Source of the DNA: JANQRA01 sp035550735
GTDB lineage: Bacteria > Actinomycetota > Acidimicrobiia > Spongiisociales > ZC4RG35
DNA: 64,000 nucleotides
Direction of reading: 5' to 3'
NCBI GenBank assembly: GCA_035550735.1
Contig: DASZOM010000041.1
Coordinates: forward strand, 35,043-99,042
The position numbers and the translations under genes are program-made. Position 1 is the first letter of the stretch; every line of letters starts with the position of its first letter. The notes under the pieces were generated by a model. That model saw nothing but the letters and a program-made list of their open reading frames with translations. It did no database searches and was not told the origin of the DNA. Positions 41,698 to 53,319 of the stretch are shown piece after piece.

Positions 41698-42915
41698 ATG
41701 GGTCAGCTCATCGAGGTCACCCCGACATCTCTCGGAGATGTCGCCGTCTTCGACCTCGACCGCTCGCTGACCGGCCAGGACGGGCTGGTGTACACGTCGC
41801 CGCCCGGCGACGACGACTGGCCCGCGGTCCTCGCCCGGCGTCTCTGGGACCTCGATGGCGGGGTCGACACGGTGTTCGTCCTCTCCAACACCGTCTCGGT
41901 CCGACGTGGTGGAGGGTGGGACGACGGAGCCCTTGCCGCGGCCACCGACGTGATCTCCAAGCTGTTCGTCCACTACGAGGTGCTCAGCACCGCGGAGAGG
42001 GACGAGCGGCTGAGAGAGGCCAACTACAACGCGACGATCAGCTGGATCCGGGAGCACAACCCCGATCTCTGGGTGATGCGGATCGAGGCGGACGCGCCGG
42101 TGGAGCCGTTCCGCGCCGGTCAATACACGACCCTCGCCCTCGGCTACTGGGAACCTCGGGTCGACGAGGTCGAAGAGGACTTCAGCGCCGACCCGGCGCA
42201 GCGGGAGAAGCTGGCGCGGCGTTCCTATTCGGTGTCATCGTCGATGCTGGACGACGACGGGGAGCTGGTCCCGCCCCATCCCGAGGAGATCGAGTTCTAC
42301 ATCGTCCTGGTGCCGCCCGACAAGCAGGAGATCCCGGCCCTGACGCCCCGGATCTTCACCAAGGGGGTCGGCGATCGTCTCTACATGGGCGCCAAGTTCA
42401 CCGGCCGTTACACCCTCGACGACGTGAAGCCGGGCGACAACGTGGTGTTCCTCGCCACCGGCACCGGTGAGGCCCCGCACAACAAGATGAGTGCCGAGCT
42501 GCTTCGCGAGGGTCACGAAGGGAAGATCCTGTCGGTCGTCTGCGTGCGACGGAGGGCAGATCTGGCGTATGCCGAACAGCACGCGGCCGTCGAGTCGCGG
42601 TTCCCCCAGTATCGGTATGTCACCCTGACCACCCGGGAGCCCGAGAACGAGAAGAACAAGGTGTACATCCAGGACCTGATCACATCAGGTCGGCTGGAGG
42701 AGGAGCTGGGAGAGCCGCTCGATCCGGCCCGGACCCACGTGTTCCTCTGTGGCAACCCGGCCATGATCGGGCTCCCCAAACGAGACGACGACACCGGCGA
42801 ACTCACCTTCCCCGAGACCCTCGGTGTCTGCCAGATCCTCCACGACCGCGGGTTCACCATCGACCACCGCAAAGAACGCGGCAACGTCCACTACGAGGAG
42901 TACTGGACTGACTAG
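41698..42915 (+). CDS. Nfu_N domain-ferredoxin/flavodoxin NADP reductase fusion
   Basis: 405 aa. Residues about 1-95 look like an Nfu N-terminal domain (FDLDRSLTGQDGL, LARRLWDLDGGVDTVFVLSNTVSVRR). From about residue 115 the chain is an FNR-type reductase: PFRAGQYTTLALGYWE, ARRSYSVSSSML for FAD, FLATGTGEAPHNKM for NAD(P), and a C-terminal GNPAMIGL and CQILHDRGFTIDHR. It should move electrons between NAD(P)H and ferredoxin or flavodoxin. The N-terminal fusion is unusual; it may tether the enzyme to an iron-sulfur assembly partner. No [Fe-S] Cys pair occurs in the Nfu part. Confidence 0.85.
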   Translation: MGQLIEVTPTSLGDVAVFDLDRSLTGQDGLVYTSPPGDDDWPAVLARRLWDLDGGVDTVFVLSNTVSVRRGGGWDDGALAAATDVISKLFVHYEVLSTAERDERLREANYNATISWIREHNPDLWVMRIEADAPVEPFRAGQYTTLALGYWEPRVDEVEEDFSADPAQREKLARRSYSVSSSMLDDDGELVPPHPEEIEFYIVLVPPDKQEIPALTPRIFTKGVGDRLYMGAKFTGRYTLDDVKPGDNVVFLATGTGEAPHNKMSAELLREGHEGKILSVVCVRRRADLAYAEQHAAVESRFPQYRYVTLTTREPENEKNKVYIQDLITSGRLEEELGEPLDPARTHVFLCGNPAMIGLPKRDDDTGELTFPETLGVCQILHDRGFTIDHRKERGNVHYEEYWTD

Positions 42916-42928
42916 GTCCCGTCTTCGG

Positions 42929-43041
42929 TTTCCTAATGCTCCACGGCCCACTATTGGGCTTTTGGGCGTTTCATTACGGCGGGTGGGTGGGGTCCGCTCT
43001 CCAATGAAACGTTCAAAAGCCCACTATTGGGCCCCCATGCA

Positions 43042-43049
<8 letters not shown>
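42929..43049. repeat. Dispersed 121-bp inverted-repeat element, copy A
   Basis: Between convergent reductase and maeB. Ends are TTTCCTAATG and CATTAGGAAA; inside are two GCCCACTATTGGGC palindromes and the arms GTTTCATTA / (T)AATGAAAC around a GC-rich centre. The maeB stop codon (TAA) is supplied by the right end. Copy B is the same length. The inner part of A is in the opposite orientation to that of B. The long stem is likely also a bidirectional terminator. Confidence 0.85.
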
Positions 43050-45315
<2,266 letters not shown>

Positions 45316-45370
45316 GGTTGGACCTTATTCGCAGCGCGCCGGGCCGTGGCCGTCGCCCCTTCTCGAGGCG

Positions 45371-45402
45371 GTTCGGCCCAATGATGGGCCCCACTACCTG
45401 AG
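45371..45402. repeat. Partial copy D of the dispersed element
   Basis: GGCCCAATGATGGGCCCCACTACCTGAGG resembles the end of copy C (GGCCCGTATATGGGCCCCACTGCCTGAG) and the GCCCACTATTGGGC core of A and B. Unlike those it sits in a divergent upstream region, between maeB and the GroES-like gene. Only a single short arm is seen. Confidence 0.45.
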
Positions 45403-45439
45403 GTTTCCGAATCAACCCTGATCCTGCGAGAATTGGGGG

Positions 45440-45748
45440 GTGATCGAGACCGACGTGGCAAAGATCTCGGACAACGGGTACAACGTGATGGGGGGATGGC
45501 GGGTCGGTCAGGCCCCCGAGGAGTCGACAACCCGGTCCGGGTTGCTGGTGCCGGTGGGGACGAAGGACGGCAACGACGCCCTCGCCCTCGTCGACGTGCA
45601 GACCGGACAGAGGTTTTGGGCTGTCCCCACCGGGGCATGGCGCTTCATATGGCCACCCACGGGCAAGCCGGTTATCGCCGTGAGGGAGTCACAGATCATC
45701 GCCGAAGAGGAGCTCGAGCACGTCGGGGACGAGGGTCTATACCTCTGA
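45440..45748 (+). CDS. Small protein distantly resembling GroES
   Basis: 102 aa from GTG 45440. Segments TTRSGLLVPVGTKDG, WRFIWPPTGKPVIAVRESQIIAEEE and GLYL follow the order of a GroES-type co-chaperonin (mobile loop SGLxxP and C-terminal VxxSDIxA), but the loop is short and the similarity weak. No groEL or other chaperone is near, so this is a pattern, not a call. It may be a phage-derived or diverged member. Otherwise uncharacterised. It starts 38 bases after partial repeat D. Confidence 0.5.
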   Translation: MIETDVAKISDNGYNVMGGWRVGQAPEESTTRSGLLVPVGTKDGNDALALVDVQTGQRFWAVPTGAWRFIWPPTGKPVIAVRESQIIAEEELEHVGDEGLYL

Positions 45749-45820
45749 GATCGCTTAATCCCGCCGCATCCGGCCACCGCATCCGGCAACATCGTCTCAC
45801 TCCGTCCAGCGAGCACACCC

Positions 45821-47137
45821 ATGACTTCTGACCGTCGAGCGCGCCAGCGCAGACGTCTCACCGCAACTGTCACCGACCTCGAGGTCGCGGTCCAGCGCGC
45901 CTTTCTCGTCGGCGTGCTCCAGCCCGGTATGAGCACCGAGGCGGAGGAGAGATCCCTCGACGAGCTCGCCCTGCTCACCGACACGGCCGGCGCCGAACCG
46001 GTCGACCGCGAGCTGGTGAAGCGGGATCGACCCGATCCTGCGACGTTCATCGGCTCGGGCAAGGCCGAGGAGCTGGCCGCCCTCACCACCGCCCTCGACA
46101 TCGACGTCGTCATCTTCGACCAGGCACTCAGCCCGGCCCAGCAGCGCAACCTGCAGAAGGTCTTCCACTGTGACGTGGTCGACCGTGAGGCGCTGATCCT
46201 CGACATCTTCGCCCAGCACGCCACCTCCAAGGTGGGTGCCATCCAGGTGGAGCTGGCCCTGCTCCGATACAACCTGCCCCGGCTTCGGGGCAAGGGCGTC
46301 GAGATGGCCCAGCAGCGAGCCGGGGTGGGCACGACGATGCGCGGCCCTGGTGAGACCAAGCTGGAAACCGACCGTCGCCGGGTGCTCGCCCGGATCTCCA
46401 AGCTGGAGCGCCAGCTGGAGGAGACCGCCGGGCATCGCGAGACGCAGCGCAAGCAACGCCGTCGGGCCCAGACCCCCCAGATCTCCATCGTCGGTTACAC
46501 CAATGCCGGGAAGTCCACGCTGCTCAACGCCCTCACCGACGCAGAGGTGCTGGTTGAGAACCAGCTCTTCGCCACGCTGGACTCCACCGTGCGGCGTCTC
46601 GAGCTCCCGGGTGGCCCGACCGCGGTCATCGCCGACACGGTCGGCTTCGTCCGTCGTCTCCCCCACCACCTCGTCGAGGCTTTCCGCTCCACCCTCTCCG
46701 AGGCCAACGAGTCAGACCTGCTGGTCCACGTTGTCGACGGGACCGACCCCGATCCCGCCGGGCAGATCGAGGCGGTGGGTGAGGTCCTCGCCGAGATCGG
46801 GGCCGGCTCGATCCCCCAGCTGCTGGTGATCAACAAGATCGACGCCCTCGACCCCCACGAGGTGGAGCGCCTTCGCAACCTGTGGCCGGAGGCGGTGCTC
46901 ATCTCGGCGGAGCGACGCCTCGGTCTCGACGTGCTCCTCGACGAGATCGCCGACGTCCTCTCCCGTGGGCTGGTGACCCTGAGCCTGGCGGTTCCCTACG
47001 AGCGTGGCGACATCGTCGCTGCCGCCCATCGGCTCGGGGAGGTCATCGAGGAGAAGCATGACGAGGCGGGAACCATCCTCGACGTCAGGGTGCCCCAGCG
47101 AGTGGCCGACCGGTTCGCCGGGTTCGTCAGCGGCTAG
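45821..47137 (+). CDS. hflX: Ribosome-associated GTPase HflX
   Basis: 438 aa. The N-terminal HflX domain (ELALLTDTAGAEPVDRELVKRDRPDPATFIGSGKAEEL) binds ribosome; the middle GPGETKLETDRRRVLARI is the family linker. The GTPase domain has G1 GYTNAGKSTL, G3 DTVGFVRRLP, G4 NKID and G5 ISAE. HflX splits stalled or stress-hibernating ribosomes. Its stop and that of ppgK overlap by 4 bases (convergent). It contains a normal complement of motifs. Confidence 0.96.
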   Translation: MTSDRRARQRRRLTATVTDLEVAVQRAFLVGVLQPGMSTEAEERSLDELALLTDTAGAEPVDRELVKRDRPDPATFIGSGKAEELAALTTALDIDVVIFDQALSPAQQRNLQKVFHCDVVDREALILDIFAQHATSKVGAIQVELALLRYNLPRLRGKGVEMAQQRAGVGTTMRGPGETKLETDRRRVLARISKLERQLEETAGHRETQRKQRRRAQTPQISIVGYTNAGKSTLLNALTDAEVLVENQLFATLDSTVRRLELPGGPTAVIADTVGFVRRLPHHLVEAFRSTLSEANESDLLVHVVDGTDPDPAGQIEAVGEVLAEIGAGSIPQLLVINKIDALDPHEVERLRNLWPEAVLISAERRLGLDVLLDEIADVLSRGLVTLSLAVPYERGDIVAAAHRLGEVIEEKHDEAGTILDVRVPQRVADRFAGFVSG

Positions 47138-47874
47138 CGGCTGGCGACGAGGGCCGCACCGACCAGGCCAGCGCTGTTGCCCATGGTCGCCGGGACCACA
47201 GGCAGGCGGCTGTCGAGACGATCGGAGTAGAGCGCCCAGTGCTTGGTGAGACCGCCGCCGAACACGATCAGGTCGGGCCGGAACACCTCGTTGACGTGGA
47301 GCAGGTAGCGGTTGGCCCGGTCTCCCCACTCGTCCCACTCCAGACCCTCACGTTTCCGTGACTTGGCCGAGAAGAATCGCTCACTGGGATAGTGCCCCTC
47401 GAACTCGAGCTGCCCGAGCTCCAGGTTGGGCACCAGCTTGCCGTCGACGAGGAGGCCGGAGCCGATCCCGGTGCCGAACGTGATCACCAGCACCAGCCCG
47501 TCGACCCCGGCGGCTGCCCCAAAGCGCGCCTCGGCGACTGCGGCGGCGTCCGCGTCGTTGATCACGACCACCTCGCGACCGGTGACCCCGGCGAAGAGAT
47601 CCACCACCTGCTGACCCACCCAGGAGGGGTCGATGTTGTTCGCCGTCTCCACGACGCCGTTTCGGATCACCGAGGGGAACCCGATCCCGATCGGCCCGCG
47701 GTAGTCATAGATGTCGAGCACATCCCGGATGGCGGTGGAGCAGGCATGGGGCGTCGCCGGCTGCGGCGTCTCCACCCTGGTCCGCTCGGTGGTCAGAGTC
47801 CCGCTGCCCACGTCGACCAGGGCCGACTTGATCCCCGACCCGCCGACGTCGATTCCGAGATAGATGTCACTCAA
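47134..47874 (-). CDS. ppgK: Polyphosphate glucokinase (ROK family)
   Basis: 246 aa from TTG 47874; an upstream extension would overlap the divergent gnd start and is rejected. ROK features: LGIDVGGSGIKSALVD (phosphate binding), GIGFPSVIRNGVV, NDADAAAVAEARFGA and ITFGTGIGSGL, with a DLIVFGGGLTKHW C-terminal motif. Actinobacterial PpgK uses polyphosphate or ATP to phosphorylate glucose to G6P. It faces gnd and shares 49 bases of upstream sequence with it, so glucose uptake and the pentose phosphate path are grouped. Confidence 0.9.
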   Translation of the reverse strand: MSDIYLGIDVGGSGIKSALVDVGSGTLTTERTRVETPQPATPHACSTAIRDVLDIYDYRGPIGIGFPSVIRNGVVETANNIDPSWVGQQVVDLFAGVTGREVVVINDADAAAVAEARFGAAAGVDGLVLVITFGTGIGSGLLVDGKLVPNLELGQLEFEGHYPSERFFSAKSRKREGLEWDEWGDRANRYLLHVNEVFRPDLIVFGGGLTKHWALYSDRLDSRLPVVPATMGNSAGLVGAALVASR

Positions 47875-47923
47875 ACCGAGGGCCAGGGTAAGCGCTTCTC
47901 CTCGTCGGTAATAGGCTCGACCC

Positions 47924-49327
47924 GTGAGCAACGGATCTGACATCGGGGTGATCGGGCTCGGCGTGATGGGCGCCAACCTCGCCCTCAACCTCGCCGACTC
48001 GGGCAACCGGGTGAGCGTCTACAACCGCACCGTCTCGGTCACCGACGAGTTCATGGCCGGCGAGGCAGCCGGGAAGGACATGGTGGCCGCCGCCACGCTG
48101 GAGGAATTCGTGGCCTCGCTGGCCGGCCCGCGGGTGATCCTGCTCATGGTGACCGCAGGGAAGCCGGTCGACTACGTCATCTCCGACCTGATGCCTCTCC
48201 TCGAGCCAGGCGACATCATCATCGACGGTGGCAACTCGTTGTACAGCGACACCCGGAGACGCTGCGACGACCTCCAGGAGAAAGGGATCCGGTTCGTGGG
48301 CGCCGGGGTGTCCGGAGGTGAGGAGGGTGCCCGCCACGGGCCATCGATCATGCCGGGTGGGAACCCGGAGGCGTGGCCCCTGATCGAGCCGATCCTCAAG
48401 GGCATCGCAGCGAAGGCGCCCGACGGGGCGCCCTGTTGTGAGTGGCTCGGCAAGGGCGGCGCGGGCCATTTCGTCAAGATGGTCCACAACGGGATCGAGT
48501 ACGGGGACATGCAGGTCATCGCCGAGGCCTACGACCTGATGCGACGGGGCATGGGCTTGGAGCCGGCGGCGATAGCCGACGTCTTTTCCGAATGGAACGA
48601 AGGACGGCTCCAGTCGTATCTGGTCGAGATCACTGCTGACATCATGAGGGTCACCGAGGACGGGGTGCCCATGGTCGACGTCATCCTCGACGCCGCCGGG
48701 CAAAAGGGGACCGGGAAGTGGACGGTGATCGCCTCGATGGAGGCCGGCGAGCCGACCACCCTGGTCGCCGAGGCCGTCTACGCCCGCGTGGTCAGCTCGG
48801 ACCCGGAGCGTCGCGCTCGGACCGCGAATCGCTTCGACCGGCCGATCACACCCATCGAGGGGGTGAGGGTTGACGACATCGAGTCGGCCCTGTACGCCTC
48901 GAAGATCATCTCTTATGCCCAGGGGTTCCGCCTCCTCCACGCCACTTCGGAGGTGGAGGGCTGGGACCTCGACATGGGGACCATCGCCTCGATATGGCGG
49001 GCGGGATGCATCATCAGGGCCCGGTTCCTCCAGGACATCACCGCGGCCTACACGGCCGACCCCGACCTCGCCGACCTGGGGGAGGCCGGGTTCTTCACCG
49101 ATGCGCTTCGTGAGGCCGAGCCGGGGTGGCGCCGGGTGGTGGCCGCGGCGGTCGACTCCGGGATCCCCTCTCCGGCCTACTCCTCCGCCCTCGCCTACTT
49201 CGACGGGATGCGCTCGCGCCGTCTCCCCGCCAGCCTCATCCAGGCCCAACGCGACTTCTTTGGCGCCCACACCTTCGAACGCGTCGACCACCCTCGCGGC
49301 GAGTTCTTTCACCACGACTGGGGTTGA
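47924..49327 (+). CDS. gnd: 6-phosphogluconate dehydrogenase, decarboxylating
   Basis: 467 aa from GTG 47924, typical length. The Rossmann motif is GVIGLGVMGANLALNLAD; substrate segments are IIDGGNSLYSDTRRR, FVGAGVSGGEEGARHGPSIMPGG, and KMVHNGIEYGDMQVIAEAY (catalytic Lys). It converts 6-phosphogluconate to ribulose-5-phosphate with NADP reduction. Adjacent ppgK is divergent; zwf is not in the window. Confidence 0.97.
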   Translation: MSNGSDIGVIGLGVMGANLALNLADSGNRVSVYNRTVSVTDEFMAGEAAGKDMVAAATLEEFVASLAGPRVILLMVTAGKPVDYVISDLMPLLEPGDIIIDGGNSLYSDTRRRCDDLQEKGIRFVGAGVSGGEEGARHGPSIMPGGNPEAWPLIEPILKGIAAKAPDGAPCCEWLGKGGAGHFVKMVHNGIEYGDMQVIAEAYDLMRRGMGLEPAAIADVFSEWNEGRLQSYLVEITADIMRVTEDGVPMVDVILDAAGQKGTGKWTVIASMEAGEPTTLVAEAVYARVVSSDPERRARTANRFDRPITPIEGVRVDDIESALYASKIISYAQGFRLLHATSEVEGWDLDMGTIASIWRAGCIIRARFLQDITAAYTADPDLADLGEAGFFTDALREAEPGWRRVVAAAVDSGIPSPAYSSALAYFDGMRSRRLPASLIQAQRDFFGAHTFERVDHPRGEFFHHDWG

Positions 49328-49330
49328 CCG

Positions 49331-49451
49331 TTTCCTAATGCTCTACGGCCCACTATTGGGCTTTTGAACGTTTCATTAGAGGGCGGAATTCGCGCACCCG
49401 CCGTAATGAAACGGCCAAAGGCCCACTATTGGGCCCCCATGCATTAGGAAA
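49331..49451. repeat. Dispersed 121-bp inverted-repeat element, copy B
   Basis: Same length and outer ends as copy A (TTTCCTAATGC... / ...GCATTAGGAAA) with two GCCCACTATTGGGC cores, between convergent gnd and serB. The outer ends match A in the same orientation, but the inner segment matches the reverse complement of A's inner segment (GAGNGCGGA ... CACCCGCCG), so the middle has been flipped in one copy. Also likely forms a bidirectional terminator hairpin. Confidence 0.85.
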
Positions 49452-49454
49452 GCG

Positions 49455-50681
49455 TCAGACCGGGGGCGTTCCGGGCACCTCCAGCAACGGGGTCTGCTCG
49501 AAGTGGGGATCGGCGGCGTCGGCGGCCTCCACGAAGTCTCGACGCACCCCCATCAGGAACAAGATGGCGTCGAGGTAGGGGACGGAGACCGAGGTGTCCG
49601 CTCGCTGTCTCACCACCGGCTTGGCGTTGAAGGCGATGCCGAGCCCGGCGACGGCGAGCATCTCGAGGTCGTTGGCGCCGTCGCCCACCGCAACCACCTG
49701 TGAGAGGGAAATCCCCTCGGCATCGGCGATCTCCTCGAGAAACGTCGCCTTGCGCGCTCCGTCGACGAGCTCGCCGGCGAGCCGCCCGGTGAGGACACCC
49801 TCCTTGACGTCGAGGGTGTTGGACAGCGAGTAGTCGATACCGAGGTCGGCGGCGAGGGCGTTGGCGAACCTTGTGAAGCCCGCGGACACGATCGCCGTCT
49901 TCATCCCCATCCGTTTCAGGGTGCGGATGAAAGTGCGCGCCCCCGGGGTGACCGTGATCCTCGAGCCGGCCCGTTGCAACGCCGCCTCGTCGAGCCCGGC
50001 GAGCAGAGCCACCCGCTCCCGCAGTGACTGCTCGAAGTCGATCTCACCACGCATCGCCGCCGTGGTGATGGCCGACACCTCCGCCCCGACGCCTGCCTCC
50101 TCGGCGAGCAGGTTGATCACCTCGTTCTCGATCAGGGTCGAGTCGACGTCGAGCACCACCATCCGCTTCGCCCGCCGCTCGAGCCCCTCCGGCTGGATGG
50201 CGATGTCGATGGGGCGCTCGGCCGCCGCCGCGATGAGCTGCTCCCTCACCTTGTCGATGTCGCCGTTGGAGACGGTGAGCTCGTACGACACGACCGGGTA
50301 TCGGGAGAGCCTGAAGATGCGCTCGATGTTCCCGCCACCGTTGGCGATGGAGCGGGCGACCACACCGAAGTCCTCGGGCCCGATCCGCTCGCCGAGGACG
50401 GTCACCACGGTCATCGTCTTGGTCGGGGTCGGGAGGGGGTCGACCACCTCGAACTCGATGTGCAGCCGCTCCTCCCACCCGAACAGGAGAAGGTCCCGGA
50501 TCGTTGCCTTCTCTCCGTCCACCCCGACCAGGATGTTCAGGGTGAGCCGGCCACGGACCACGATCTGCTCGACGTCGTAGATCTCGGCGCCCGTGGCGGC
50601 GAGCACGTCCATCAAACCGGCGGAGATGCCGGGATGATCCGGCCCGTGGACGGTCACGAGGATGGTGGAACGCTCCGACAT
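49455..50681 (-). CDS. serB: Phosphoserine phosphatase with N-terminal ACT domains
   Basis: 408 aa, longer than E. coli SerB because of two ACT-like domains (TILVTVHGPDHPGISAGLMD, about residues 1-90; second about 90-165), the SerB2 type of actinobacteria. The HAD domain has MVVLDVDSTLIENEVI, IVSAGFTRFAN and VGDGANDLEML. It takes phosphoserine to serine, and ACT domains are expected to bind serine for feedback control. Confidence 0.95.
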   Translation of the reverse strand: MSERSTILVTVHGPDHPGISAGLMDVLAATGAEIYDVEQIVVRGRLTLNILVGVDGEKATIRDLLLFGWEERLHIEFEVVDPLPTPTKTMTVVTVLGERIGPEDFGVVARSIANGGGNIERIFRLSRYPVVSYELTVSNGDIDKVREQLIAAAAERPIDIAIQPEGLERRAKRMVVLDVDSTLIENEVINLLAEEAGVGAEVSAITTAAMRGEIDFEQSLRERVALLAGLDEAALQRAGSRITVTPGARTFIRTLKRMGMKTAIVSAGFTRFANALAADLGIDYSLSNTLDVKEGVLTGRLAGELVDGARKATFLEEIADAEGISLSQVVAVGDGANDLEMLAVAGLGIAFNAKPVVRQRADTSVSVPYLDAILFLMGVRRDFVEAADAADPHFEQTPLLEVPGTPPV

Positions 50682-50778
50682 GAGCCGGCCACGTTAGGTC
50701 CGGGAGGGTGTTTTTCCACTTCGGCCAACTCGGAACCATCGGTACCATCGGCGCACCACCGATCAGTGAGGACTCCCT

Positions 50779-53319
50779 GTGCCCGATAACCCGTTCCGGC
50801 TGCCCCGCCACACACTCCCCACGCATTACGACATCCGGCTCGAGCTCGACCTGGAGACGTTCACCTTCGCCGGGACGGTCGGGATCGACATCGACGTGGT
50901 CGAGGCCACCGACACGCTGGTGCTCAACACGGCCGAGATCGAGATCAAGTCCGCCGGGCTCTCGGACGGCACAGTCATCACCGAGATCGTCAACAACGAC
51001 GAGAGCGAACGGGCCACGCTGTCGCTCGGCTCGACACTGGCGCCTGGGAGCTACCGGCTGGATATGGAGCATTCGGGGATCATCAACGACCAGCTCCGCG
51101 GGCTATACCGCTCCGTCTATCGGGACGCCGAGGGCAACGAGCACGTTCTCGCCACGTCGCAATGCCAGGCGACCGATGCCCGCCGGGTGTTCCCCTGCTG
51201 GGACGAGCCGGACTTCAAGGCGACCTATCAGACCACGATGGTGGTGGCCGACGGTCTCGAGGCCTACTCCAACACGGCCGAGCTCGAGCGCGTGAAGCTC
51301 GACGACGGCCGGGTCGAGTTCCGCTTCGACAAGACGATGAAGATGTCCACCTACCTGCTCGCCTTCATCGCCGGCCCGTTCGAGGCCACGGAGCCCCGGG
51401 TTGTGAGGGGGACCCCGATCCGGGTCATCGTCCCCAAAGGCAACCTGCATCTCACCGACATCGCCTTGGAGAACGCGGTGTTCTGCTTCGAGTACCTCTC
51501 GGATTACTACGGCATCCCCTACCCGGCCGACAAGCTCGACCACATCGCCATCCCCGACTTCGCCGCCGGCGCGATGGAGAACGTGGGGATGATCACCTAT
51601 CGGGACGCCTACCTGGTCATCGACCCGGAGAAGGCGAGCCAGGGAGAGCTGCAGAACAGCCTGGATGTCATCGGCCACGAGATCGCCCATCAGTGGTTCG
51701 GCAATCTGGTGACCATGGCCTGGTGGGAGGGGGCCTGGCTCAACGAGGCCTTCGCCAGCTTCATGGAGCTGAAGGCCACCGACGCCATGCGGCCGGAGTG
51801 GAAGCGCTGGCTGGCGTTCGCCAACCTCGAGGTGCCCTGGGCGATGGGGACCGACCAGCTGGCCTCGACCCGCCCCATCGAGTTCGAGGTGACCGCCCCC
51901 GAAGAGGTCGACCAGATGTTCGATGCCATCACATACGGCAAGGGGTCGGCGGTGCTGCACATGATCGACGAGTTCGTCGGCGTCGAGAACTTCCGCCGGG
52001 GTGTGGGCAACTACCTGCGCAAGCACTCCTACGCCAACACGGTCACCACCGACCTCTGGGAGGGGCTCGATTCCGCCTCGGAGTATCCCGTGTCGGAGAT
52101 CATGGACACCTGGGTCTACCAGCGCGGGTTCCCTCAGATCGACGTCAAGCTGGTCGAGGATGGAGTCCGCATCTCCCAGCGCCGCTATCTGGCCATCCCG
52201 GATGAGACCGACACCACCATATGGAAGGTGCCGGTGCAGCTGCGAGGGTCGGCGGGCGGACAGTCGTTCCGCACCAAGTACCTCCTGACCGAGGACGAGG
52301 CGGTGGTCCCGGTCGTCGGAGACGTCGACTGGGTGGTGGCCAACGCAGGCGGCCACGGCTTCTATCGCACCCGGTACGCCGACGACATCTTCGAGGCGCT
52401 GCTCACTCACGTGGAGGACCTGGGGGACATCGAGCGCTACACACTGGTCTCCGACACACTCGGCTTCGTCCGCAACGGGCAACTCCCCGTCTCGTCGTTC
52501 CTCGACCTGGCATCCCGATTCGGCCATGAGGAGGAGCAGGCGATCTGGTCGATCATCACCGGTGGGCTCGGGTTGGTCGAGCATCACGCTCTCGACGAGG
52601 AGGCGCGCCCTGGGTTCGAGGGTTTCGTGTCGGAGCTGGTCTCCCCGGCGATGGAGCGTCTCGGCTGGGAGCCTCGGGAAGGCGACACCGATCTGATGCG
52701 CAAGCTGCGCGGCGACCTGATCGCCACGCTGGGCAACCTCGCCCGCGATGGAGCGGTCATCCAACGATGCCGTGAGCTGGTCGATGACATCCTCTCCGGC
52801 GCCATCCTCGACCCCGAGGTGAGCACGGCTGCTCTCGCGGTCTACGCCAGAAACGGCGATGCCGCCGAGCACGCCCGGTTGTGGCAGGCGTACAAGGCGT
52901 CGGCGACACCGCTGGATCAGGTCCGCTACCTGCGGTCGGTCGCCACCGTCGAGACCGAGACGGAGGCGCTGGACACCCTGGACAAGATCGTCGACGGTGA
53001 CATCCGCACCCAGGACGGCTTCTGGGTGTTCGCCCGGCTGCTCATGGGCGAGGCCGGGCCCGAGGTCTGGGCCAGCGCCCGCAGCCGTTGGGACGACGTC
53101 CTCGCCGTGATGCCAGGGATGACCCGACCTCGGGTAGTAGAGGGCCTGCCGGCCCTCTCCCAGCCCGAGGTCGCCGCCGACGTCAAGGGCTTCTTCGCCG
53201 AGCATCCGCTTCCCGAGGCGTCTCGTGCGCTCGAGCAGAAGCTCGAGCTCCTCGACGCCAACGTCAAGCTGCGGGAGCGGGAGACCCCGGTGGTGAGGGA
53301 GTACTTCTCCGCTTCCTAA
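50779..53319 (+). CDS. pepN: Aminopeptidase N (M1 family)
   Basis: 846 aa from GTG 50779. The exopeptidase signature GAMEN is at 264-268, and the zinc motif HEIAHQWFGN at 300-309 (His300, Glu301, His304) with Glu323 in LNEAFASF as third ligand. The C-terminal half is the ERAP1-like helical domain. It is a cytosolic broad-specificity aminopeptidase completing protein turnover. Its stop codon is inside the start of the third repeat relative (53312). Confidence 0.96.
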   Translation: MPDNPFRLPRHTLPTHYDIRLELDLETFTFAGTVGIDIDVVEATDTLVLNTAEIEIKSAGLSDGTVITEIVNNDESERATLSLGSTLAPGSYRLDMEHSGIINDQLRGLYRSVYRDAEGNEHVLATSQCQATDARRVFPCWDEPDFKATYQTTMVVADGLEAYSNTAELERVKLDDGRVEFRFDKTMKMSTYLLAFIAGPFEATEPRVVRGTPIRVIVPKGNLHLTDIALENAVFCFEYLSDYYGIPYPADKLDHIAIPDFAAGAMENVGMITYRDAYLVIDPEKASQGELQNSLDVIGHEIAHQWFGNLVTMAWWEGAWLNEAFASFMELKATDAMRPEWKRWLAFANLEVPWAMGTDQLASTRPIEFEVTAPEEVDQMFDAITYGKGSAVLHMIDEFVGVENFRRGVGNYLRKHSYANTVTTDLWEGLDSASEYPVSEIMDTWVYQRGFPQIDVKLVEDGVRISQRRYLAIPDETDTTIWKVPVQLRGSAGGQSFRTKYLLTEDEAVVPVVGDVDWVVANAGGHGFYRTRYADDIFEALLTHVEDLGDIERYTLVSDTLGFVRNGQLPVSSFLDLASRFGHEEEQAIWSIITGGLGLVEHHALDEEARPGFEGFVSELVSPAMERLGWEPREGDTDLMRKLRGDLIATLGNLARDGAVIQRCRELVDDILSGAILDPEVSTAALAVYARNGDAAEHARLWQAYKASATPLDQVRYLRSVATVETETEALDTLDKIVDGDIRTQDGFWVFARLLMGEAGPEVWASARSRWDDVLAVMPGMTRPRVVEGLPALSQPEVAADVKGFFAEHPLPEASRALEQKLELLDANVKLRERETPVVREYFSAS

